Source: Lacrimispora sp. (GTDB lineage Bacteria > Bacillota > Clostridia > Lachnospirales > Lachnospiraceae). Taken from it: a stretch of DNA of 45,550 nucleotides. A model generated the notes under the pieces. It saw only the letters and a program-made list of their open reading frames with translations. It did not search any database and was not told the origin of the DNA. Position numbers and translations under genes: made by a program. Location: assembly GCA_029256305.1 (NCBI GenBank), contig JAQSYE010000002.1, forward strand, positions 1 to 45,550, read 5' to 3'. This document shows, one piece after another, positions 1 through 7,846 of this stretch; the stretch's first letter is position 1; each line of letters opens with the position of its first letter.

Positions 1-1
1 G

Positions 2-109
2 ATAGGGTTGAATCTGAGATGGCTGATATCATGAAATTCAATGATTCTGTCATCATGACCATTCCAGGTATCGGTTATATAAATGGTGGAATGATACTTT
101 ACCATTGAT
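2..109 (+). pseudogene. IS110-family transposase C-terminal fragment
   Basis: Frame 2 reads RVESEMADIMKFNDSVIMTIPGIGYINGGMILYH*, resembling the conserved 'MTIPGIG...GG.IL' segment of IS110/IS116/IS902 transposases, then stops. Confidence 0.65.
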
Positions 110-174
110 ATGAAAAAGAAATTTCCTGCTAATTTACACTTGACTTTTCATAGCTGGTCTCCTATTGATTCGTT

Positions 175-475
175 CCCTTAGTCTTGGTGATATGTATGGA
201 TTTTTAGCTTATTGTCAAGATACTCTTCATTCTACTCCTGGCACCAGAACAAGAAAAATTGTTTCTATTCAGCAATTCTGGAATTACCTCAAAACCAAAG
301 CACCTCTAATTGAATAAATCCAAAAGTTTTGTGTCTGCACATAAACTTAGACATACCGCGCTACATTAATGTATAAATATTGCCGGGTAGACATCCGTTC
401 TCTTCAACAACTTCTCGAACATGAAAGTATCGCAACAACGGAGATCTACACACATGTTGATGAAAGCCAGTTATT
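175..475 (+). pseudogene. Tyrosine recombinase/integrase remnant (internally deleted and frameshifted)
   Basis: Reads SLGDMYGFLAYCQDTLHSTPGTRTRKIVSIQQFWNYLKTKAPLIE* (core-binding-like), then KSFVSAHKLRHTA / TLMYKYCRVDIRSLQQLLEHESIATTEIYTHVDESQLL (HxxR box and C-terminal Tyr region) across a frameshift near 355-365. The middle catalytic region is missing. Confidence 0.7.
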
Positions 476-977
476 AAAGCAGCCCTTCAATCCAACGTCT
501 CATAAAATTCCAGTCTTTTACACTGCCATCTTCAGTTAAAATTCCAAGGTAAATTCCATCCCCTTTGCCAACCTGCCATATTGCCTGAGCAGAATTGTCT
601 TTATCGCTTATTCCATGATCTTTTATATATTTATAAAATCTTTCTTTTCCTAATCCATAGTTTTCAGCTACATATGCAACCAAATAAATATCAATAACAC
701 TTGCACCAAGATCAACCGGCCTACATGAAAGAATATGACCTCTAATAATATCTTTCCATAATTCTGGTTGAGATAATAGTATCCTATTTTTAATACCATC
801 AGTTAAATACGCTTTATAACTTCTCTTTTCCCATTGTTTTAATTGTGATGTGTCTCCTCCCAAATCAACTAGTCTGTTAATCATATTTTTCAAATTACAT
901 ACAGTAGGTATTACCTTCTTCTCTATACTTCTTCCTCTCAATTCATCCGGTAATTTATTTTTTTCTTTTTGTATCAA
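474..977 (-). CDS. Hypothetical protein, 167 aa, accessory
   Basis: Open frame with TTG start; GGGG-containing Shine-Dalgarno-like sequence (AGAAAGGGGTAAATA) upstream. No family recognised. Confidence 0.6.
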   Translation of the reverse strand: MIQKEKNKLPDELRGRSIEKKVIPTVCNLKNMINRLVDLGGDTSQLKQWEKRSYKAYLTDGIKNRILLSQPELWKDIIRGHILSCRPVDLGASVIDIYLVAYVAENYGLGKERFYKYIKDHGISDKDNSAQAIWQVGKGDGIYLGILTEDGSVKDWNFMRRWIEGLL

Positions 978-1130
978 TATATTTACCCCTTTCTAAATTT
1001 ATTTTTGGAGTTTAATAAATGCAATTATCCAATAATTATAAGTTTTAATACGCACAGCTTTTTATAAATATAATGGGAAATTGGCTTAACCTAACTTCAG
1101 GCTATGCTCATTTCTCAACATAGCATTTAA

Positions 1131-3746
1131 TTAATTTATCTTTTCACGGCACACTTTTGTAATATGATTAATCTGCCATTCTTCTCCCGCTATTTTTCCG
1201 ATAACAGCAGAATAATATACGTCGTCTGTAGACTTCATTATATGTTCACTTGACTCAGAAACATTAATGTCCCATGCATTTAATATTGCATTAATTACCA
1301 TACTTTCTATTGAACTATCGTCCAACTCCTCCCGATTTTTCAACGGCCATAGAGTATAATTCCTACTTTGTAAAATGCTTAAGTATCCCGTACTACACCA
1401 TAATACATTATTGTTGAAATTAACTTTCAAGCCAGTTGGCAAATCATCAATTTTAATTGATATTGAAGCATCTTGAACCAAAATATACTCAGTGTTATCG
1501 CTTTCCCTTACTAAATTATATATATCTTCATATTTCAAATATCCTCTATAGTTTTCTGCAATACACAGTAACTTCGGTTTTATTCCAAATGCACAAAACA
1601 CATCAGCAAAATCTTTTTGTGTTTTCTTATCCAATCCTCTATCGACAAGTTGATTCATCTGATTATCTACCCAACTTATCAACACTTCATTTTGAATAAC
1701 AGGTTCACTAGTTTCTCTTGATGCTTGAACACCTTTTCCTATTAATACACCCAAAACACCTGATAACGGTGTTGTTGAAAAACCACCTAATATGACATAT
1801 CCCCTTGCATCCGTATGAAAATTATATTCACGATATATCATAGCTCTTCCATATACAAATCCATCCTTTTCAATAATCTGCATATTATCTGCCATTTGCT
1901 CAATTAATTCACTTTCATTCTGCTCCATTCTCATATAATTATGCGGCCCCATTAATCTTTTAATAAATTCAATCGGAGCAATTTTCAGCCAGTCATTTGC
2001 CTCTTCAATTAATCTCTTCTCTCCATCATTTATCCATAAATTTCAGTCTAAGCAGGGACATAGTTTTGCAATAGTATTATCAATTGATTCCTCTATCCTA
2101 TTAATCTGCAGTATTTTTCGAAAAATATTTTTTTGAGTTCTAACCTTAATTATCGTTCCTCCATCTTTAATTTGCTCATTTTTTTGAGCCTTTCTTAAAA
2201 TAGGTCTACTATCTGTTCCTTTTTTAAATTCCAATACTAAAGTATCTTCTCTTGCTGCATCATATCTTTTTGAGATAACTGTTACATCATACGACCATAT
2301 AAAAACAGAGTAGAAACCTATTCCATACTGCCCCGTCGATGAAAATCCCTTTGAAGATAATCCAGGTAATTCATCATACATTAATTCAGTATTCCAGAAT
2401 GATTGACCAAAATCCAAAAAAGGTCCCATTAATACTTTTTGTGACATACCTATGCCATTGTCGTCAATTTGTATAATCTTGTAATCTTCTTCATCATAGA
2501 ATGAAACCGTTATATTACCAATATATTCCTCATCATCTTCTAATATTTTTCTAGCTCTAATAGCATCTCCACCATTTTGTATCAGTTCTCTCATTGGAAC
2601 CAAAAAATTATTCCCATATAACTGAGTTCCTCCTAAATTAGAGACTAATTTTCCGACATTTCCCACACGTATGCTGGTATCTAATGGTACCCATTCACTA
2701 ACCAAAACATTATTTGATAACTCTTTTGCATTTGATATCCCCCCAACACCAGTTACAGCAAATTGTTTATGATCTGTTTCTATCAGTAACGTATCTACTG
2801 CCCCCAACTCTCTATTAATCATTTTTAAAGTGTCATAGCATGTCCACCATGCTTCCATTTCATCTATGGAAAATGAAGACTTTGATGTATATAAAATTCT
2901 TCCATTGTTCACCATAGGTTGATATAGCTTATTTTGAAATATCCAGTGTATCTTAGAAACATCCTTCGGCTTTCTTAGTTTCAACAAGAAAATAGGGGCT
3001 CGTCTATCGTCAATTTGTGTTGCATCAGCTATTCTTAAAATACATGCCAATTTTATTACATCTACTGTCCATTCTTTAGGAAATATACTTATAGCCCCTA
3101 AATATTTATTTTGAAATTCTTTTTTTAGTTTATCAATATTCCACCAATGACTATATGCAATTAATCCAACAATTTCACCATAAGCTTCTCTTAAAATTAT
3201 ATTGTCAATTAACCATTCTCTCTTACCCTCAAATTCCCACTCTAATGTCGGTAATTTTACTGCTTGCACTGCATGTAATTTTCGTAACGTATTTTCCTGT
3301 GCTAAACTTTTAATCTCAGGTTCAAGACATTTCCAGTCTTTTTCCTCGATCTTTCTTCCATATCTTTTATTAAATTCTGTAGCAACCGTGTCTTTCCATA
3401 TACTTAGTTGTTTTATTTCCTCTTCACCATTTGTATATGCTACTAATCCCATTCCCAAATCATGAATCAAAAAGGCAACACCAAGGACATATCCCTCTAC
3501 TGGATTTAATTCATACGCCTCGGGCAATATGATATCTGTTGCCTCCCATAATGCATCTATGTGGGTAATATCGTGCACCGTATAATTCGGTAAAAATCTA
3601 GCAATTTCACTTGCTAAATATATCGATTTTTTCCTAATACTCATATATGAATTTTTCAAATGACTTATGTATTCTTGCATGCTAGTATCTTCATTATTTA
3701 GACCAAGCGTTTTTTTCCATGTTACACTATTTATATAGTTGTCCAT
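1131..3746 (-). pseudogene. HD domain + Hsp90-like GHKL ATPase protein, interrupted by an in-frame TGA at about 2043-2045
   Basis: ORF 2043..3812 has HD-like motifs (YTVHDITHID; FLIHDLGMG) and GHKL boxes (ELIQNGGDAIRA, IDDNGIGMS, GQYGIGFYSVF). After the TGA the same frame continues NLWINDGEKRLIEEANDWLKIAPIEFIKRLMGPHNYM... into ORF 1131..1952. Likely start is MDNYINS at 3746, preceded by GGGGGATTAAT. Confidence 0.75.
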
Positions 3747-4268
3747 ATTAATCCCCCGTTCATTATGTATAATATTAAATTTACTTCCTATTATTGCTAT
3801 AATATGAACCATCTTTTTTATTAATTCAGCTTTCTTCTTGCCTAAATACTTATTATTATTTTATGACAAATTGTAGAATAATTCAATCAAATAATCAGAA
3901 TTTATCTTTCGATTTTCTAATTACATTATCTATCTTTAATTAGGTCATCAGGCCTTAATTCTCAAAGTTTCTCTTTCAAATTTTCTAGAAATTTGACTCC
4001 ACACATCGTATTGCAATCTATCCACTGTATCAATAATTTCACTTATAAAACAGCCATGCCAAAAATCTTCCCCCCGCTTCCCCCTTCTAAAAGTAATTAA
4101 TTCTCATTAACTCCCCCCAACCAAAGCTATTTTAAAAACGCCACAAAACAACCTTGACACCTTAACATTTCTTATGTTATAGTTTGTGACAGTTAGCTTC
4201 CACTAACCTTTATATAACACTCTACATCCACCTCCACAACTAACAAGAAAGGTTAAAAGAAATATTAC

Positions 4269-5024
4269 ATGATTTTCTTAATTGCGTTATTAGAAGCTAT
4301 CTTATTTGTATTCTTTTTCAAAAATGCCTGCCGCAAACACCCCGCAGTATTCTACGTACTATCCGTAGCAATCATTGGTTTTATCGTATGTTACACAAAA
4401 TTAAATCTATACGAAGTCTTACCGGAATGGACCTACCTCTATATCATTTCTGTTTTTTACAGAGGTGCCTTCTCTACTGCATTATTCGTCATTGTCATGT
4501 ATATTGGTGCCCTAAATCCAAAGGGAAAAATAGTTCGGGCGCTGATGCCCATCAGAGGGTATCTGTCGATCATTGCCTGCCTGATCACATTAGCACATTC
4601 CTTTGCTTATGGAATCTATTACATAGCCGCTGTTTTCCAAACCCCCGACGAACTGGATTTTCGGCAGATCCTGGCATTAATTCTGACAGTACCGCTCTTT
4701 TTAATTATGATTGTATTAATGGTCACTTCTTTTAAGGCCGTGCGAAAAAAGATGAAGCCCAAGGTTTGGAAAAAAGTTCAGCGTCTTTCCTACCCCTGGT
4801 TTGCCATCCTTTATGTGTACTTGATGGTGCTTTTAGTTCCCAGTATGCTGGAATCCCTGGACCCGGCTTCTGGTGTGGAAATGATTTATCGAGTTAATTA
4901 TGTCTTATCCGTATTGATATACACGATTGTGTTTGGAGTTTATCTGATTCTAAGAATTAGAAAATACAAAAAAGATCAACTTAGGCGAAGACAGAATCTT
5001 CAAAAATCCGCAGCTGCAGTCTGA
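4269..5024 (+). CDS. Multi-pass membrane protein, ferric reductase-like/MsrQ-like transmembrane fold
   Basis: Several hydrophobic helices; 'IRGYLSIIACLITLAHSFAYGIYY' and 'KPKVWKKVQRLSYPWFAILYVYLM' resemble MsrQ/YedZ-type segments. RBS AAGAAAGG upstream. Confidence 0.5.
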   Translation: MIFLIALLEAILFVFFFKNACRKHPAVFYVLSVAIIGFIVCYTKLNLYEVLPEWTYLYIISVFYRGAFSTALFVIVMYIGALNPKGKIVRALMPIRGYLSIIACLITLAHSFAYGIYYIAAVFQTPDELDFRQILALILTVPLFLIMIVLMVTSFKAVRKKMKPKVWKKVQRLSYPWFAILYVYLMVLLVPSMLESLDPASGVEMIYRVNYVLSVLIYTIVFGVYLILRIRKYKKDQLRRRQNLQKSAAAV

Positions 5025-5032
5025 TAAAATTC

Positions 5033-6352
5033 CTAAAATTCCATCCACGCCTTTACCACCTCTTTCTCCAACCGGCTTGCCGTATCTCGGTTTAATGGCA
5101 TGACCCGCCCATGATACTGATAGTAAAGAAGGTTAGACCAGAGGACCTCATACCCGCCCTTGTCGTATTCGGTAGCGGTCGGAAGATAACTGGTGCAGCC
5201 ATTTGTGTAACCATTGAGAAACACCATAGGATTACTGCTTTTCTTCCAGATTTCAACTGCAATATCACACATAACCTCACTGGGGACACCGCAGAGGCAG
5301 CCGTCATTGACTGCAAAAAACTGTATTTCGATTTCGGCCCTCTGCCTCATCTCACCTTTGTTCAATAGTCTCTCCACTTCCATTAACCACCCTGAGCCGT
5401 CAATCCCAGCCAGCTCCCATGCTTCGGTTGCAATTTCCTTCGCCCGTTTCATTCCAGGAACATCTGCATAAAAAAGCGAATTTACCGAAAACATGGATAT
5501 CCTGGAGATTGGCTTTGGAATAATTTGCTCTATGACTAAATGAATGGATTCACAGATAGCATCTGCCATGTCCTTCAGTGCTTTCTGGCTCTGTGCGGCA
5601 TATCTGTCTTTCATCTGATCACTGATGTTCAACAGATGTTCTTCTTCCGGGTGAATTTCCAGATGATCTGCATTTTCCTGGCGGTATCTGGGTCTTACAT
5701 CTCCGGATGCCCCCTGCACCATCATTACCTTACACCCATATCTGCGTTCCAGGGCTTCTCTTACTTCCCCAAAGTAATCCGGGGAAATCATGTAATTATC
5801 CGGCATCAGTACATTGCAGTGGGCAGTTACCCTGACTACCATGACTTTTATTTTATCCTGATTTTCCCCGCATATCTTTAAGATTCCGATTCTGGGATCA
5901 ATTGACTGACTGCTCCCTCTCCGGTTAATTCCAACCGTATTTTCTCCGATTCCCCACCCTGCGCAAACGGGTACCGTGGATTCTCCGGCCTTCTTTACCC
6001 CTGAAAGAATTGACTGGCACACAAATTCATAATATTCTTTTTCCACTGCAGCATTGGGGGCAGCGTGTGTGTGGGAAAAGCAGATCATGACATGCTCCAT
6101 TCTGGCAGGCAAAATCTCCGCTACTCTCTTTCTTAAAGAACTGGCAAGCTCAACAGTAAAACCCAGGCTGTCGATTGTTATTAAGCAGAAATGCTCTTCG
6201 TTTCTTTTACTTACAAGAATCTGGGCCTTTAAATCTTTCATGACTCCCCTTGAACGGTTGTCAATCCGTGCATCATATCCTGCTATCTGTACAGTTTTTT
6301 TTGGTGTTATGATTCGTTCCTCATATCCCATATAAGTCTGATCCATTTTCAT
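5033..6352 (-). CDS. Neutral/alkaline non-lysosomal ceramidase-like hydrolase
   Basis: 439 aa; 'FSHTHAAPNA', 'GASGDVRPRY', 'NGYTNGCTSYLPTATEYDKGGYE' are characteristic of this family. Confidence 0.75.
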   Translation of the reverse strand: MKMDQTYMGYEERIITPKKTVQIAGYDARIDNRSRGVMKDLKAQILVSKRNEEHFCLITIDSLGFTVELASSLRKRVAEILPARMEHVMICFSHTHAAPNAAVEKEYYEFVCQSILSGVKKAGESTVPVCAGWGIGENTVGINRRGSSQSIDPRIGILKICGENQDKIKVMVVRVTAHCNVLMPDNYMISPDYFGEVREALERRYGCKVMMVQGASGDVRPRYRQENADHLEIHPEEEHLLNISDQMKDRYAAQSQKALKDMADAICESIHLVIEQIIPKPISRISMFSVNSLFYADVPGMKRAKEIATEAWELAGIDGSGWLMEVERLLNKGEMRQRAEIEIQFFAVNDGCLCGVPSEVMCDIAVEIWKKSSNPMVFLNGYTNGCTSYLPTATEYDKGGYEVLWSNLLYYQYHGRVMPLNRDTASRLEKEVVKAWMEF

Positions 6353-6443
6353 TTCCTCCCATTACGGCTTTTAAACCTATTGTATCCGTGTTTCCCGGAG
6401 TATTCAATGTACCGTTTGTTTCTGTATTATTTTATATAAAACA

Positions 6444-6467
6444 ACGGAGCTGCATATGCAACTCCGT
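6444..6467 (-). terminator. Putative intrinsic terminator downstream of the 86-aa gene
   Basis: Inverted repeat ACGGAGcTGCATATGCAaCTCCGT, followed on the minus strand by TGTTTTATATAAAA. Confidence 0.5.
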
Positions 6468-6474
6468 CAGTTTA

Positions 6475-6735
6475 TTACTGATATATAATTTTTCTGATAG
6501 CGGAAAGGGAAAGGCAGTATTGTTTCGCCAGAACTTCCATGGATCTCCCCCTATCATACTGGGTCCTTATGTTACTATTTCTCTGTTTTAATTCTTCCCT
6601 GTATCCAGACTTCTCTCCCCATTGTTTTTTCTGCTCACAAAGAGCAGGGATATAGAGATACTCTCCCTGAATATACTGTTGCAACTCCCTGACCAGTTTG
6701 TCGGGGAGAATTGTTTTTGCATTTACATATTTCAT
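6475..6735 (-). CDS. CD3324-like small protein with helix-turn-helix-like C-terminus
   Basis: MKYVNAKTILPDKLVRELQQYIQGEYLYIPALCEQKKQWG...RGRSMEVLAKQYCLSLSAIRKIIY; pattern familiar from Clostridia CD3324-family proteins. Confidence 0.65.
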   Translation of the reverse strand: MKYVNAKTILPDKLVRELQQYIQGEYLYIPALCEQKKQWGEKSGYREELKQRNSNIRTQYDRGRSMEVLAKQYCLSLSAIRKIIYQ

Positions 6736-6954
6736 GCTGGCTTCCTCCTATTTTTTAAGTCAGAAGGCAAAACCGGCATAGATTCAGTGACGGGATTTTC
6801 TCCATGCAATTGTCACTGAAACTGCCGCTTTTGCATGGAGCCACACATCATTTTTTCTTTTCTTATTTATACACATAAATTCTCCTTAAAATTAGATTCA
6901 AATACTTCTTATTCATCAAATTGTAATTAATATGCTTAATTTTTTCACATTTAA

Positions 6955-6995
6955 TTGATATAAAAGAAACATATGTTATAATTAGTACAAACTAA
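6955..6995 (+). promoter_or_regulatory. Promoter of the GntR gene with a candidate autoregulatory operator
   Basis: TTGATA (6955-6960), 16 bp spacer, TATAAT (6977-6982); overlapping palindrome TTAGT-ACAA-ACTAA (6982-6995). Confidence 0.5.
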
Positions 6996-7019
6996 ATGAA
7001 TACGTTAAAAGAAAGGAGG

Positions 7020-7058
7020 AATTACGAAAATCAAAGCTGCTCTATGATTTTCATAATT
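7020..7058 (+). promoter_or_regulatory. Stem-loop between the Shine-Dalgarno and start codon of the GntR gene
   Basis: AATTACGAAAATCA (7020-7033) pairs with TGATTTTCATAATT (7045-7058): 13 of 14 positions pair, 11-nt loop. AAAGGAGG lies just 5' (7012-7019); ATG at 7067. Confidence 0.6.
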
Positions 7059-7066
7059 ACTTTACT

Positions 7067-7783
7067 ATGGGGAAAGTTCCTGCTTATATAGTTGTTCATG
7101 ATTTAATCAAATTGAAGATTAAAGATGGAACCTATCCTGTTTCAGAATTCCTTCCAACAGAACCAGAGCTTGAAAAGATATACAAAGTGAGCCGCACTAC
7201 TATCAGAACCGCCATGGAAATCCTGAAGGATGAAGGTCTTGTTGAAATCAGGCAAGGGAGAGGTACTATCGTACTGGACTCCAGAGCTATTCAATCTTTA
7301 AACAAAGTCACCTCAGTTACTGAATGTCTTCGCAACAGGGGATTTGATGTCCGAACAAAAAGCATGTATATTGACATTATTCACGCTACAGAAAAGCTGG
7401 GGAAAGAGCTTCATCAGCCGCTGGGTACTCCCATAGCCAGAATACAGAGGATACAACTGATTAATGAAAAACCTATCGCCATCATTAGAGATTACATACC
7501 CTATGCTCTAGTTCCCAATATTGAACAGTTTTCAAACAAATTCAACGGTCTCTATGAATTTCTGGAGCAGCAATATCATTTAGAGATCGAATCTTGTGAT
7601 GACAAAATCTTCGCAAAATCTGCAGACTTTGCAGAATCAGAAATGCTGGCGGTCTTGCCGGGAACTGCTCTTTTGTGCATCCAGAGGATCTGCTACAAGA
7701 TGGATGAACCGATCTTTTCTGATGATGTATGCATTTTGGGCGATCAATATGAGCTTTCTATTTCATCCAAAGGTCGAAATTAA
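7067..7783 (+). CDS. GntR-family transcriptional regulator (HutC/UTRA type)
   Basis: N-terminal wHTH 'FLPTEPELEKIYKVSRTTIRTAMEILKDEGLVEIRQGRGTIV' and UTRA-like C-terminus. Confidence 0.9.
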   Translation: MGKVPAYIVVHDLIKLKIKDGTYPVSEFLPTEPELEKIYKVSRTTIRTAMEILKDEGLVEIRQGRGTIVLDSRAIQSLNKVTSVTECLRNRGFDVRTKSMYIDIIHATEKLGKELHQPLGTPIARIQRIQLINEKPIAIIRDYIPYALVPNIEQFSNKFNGLYEFLEQQYHLEIESCDDKIFAKSADFAESEMLAVLPGTALLCIQRICYKMDEPIFSDDVCILGDQYELSISSKGRN

Positions 7784-7846
7784 TAAAATTCCATTCGGTC
7801 CTTTCTGTCTCAATCGTTCTTTGATCTGCAGAAAGGACCATTGCAA

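Noticed and set aside
1457-1699. Plus-strand ORF opposite the 1131-1952 gene (and many similar antisense ORFs in the track)
   Set aside because: Lacks RBS and recognisable protein features and lies opposite a better-supported coding frame. Treated as an antisense shadow ORF.
2043-2045. TGA in the HD-Hsp90 gene as a selenocysteine codon
   Set aside because: No convincing bacterial SECIS-like hairpin right after the TGA and no redox-type family context. A nonsense mutation or assembly error is more likely.
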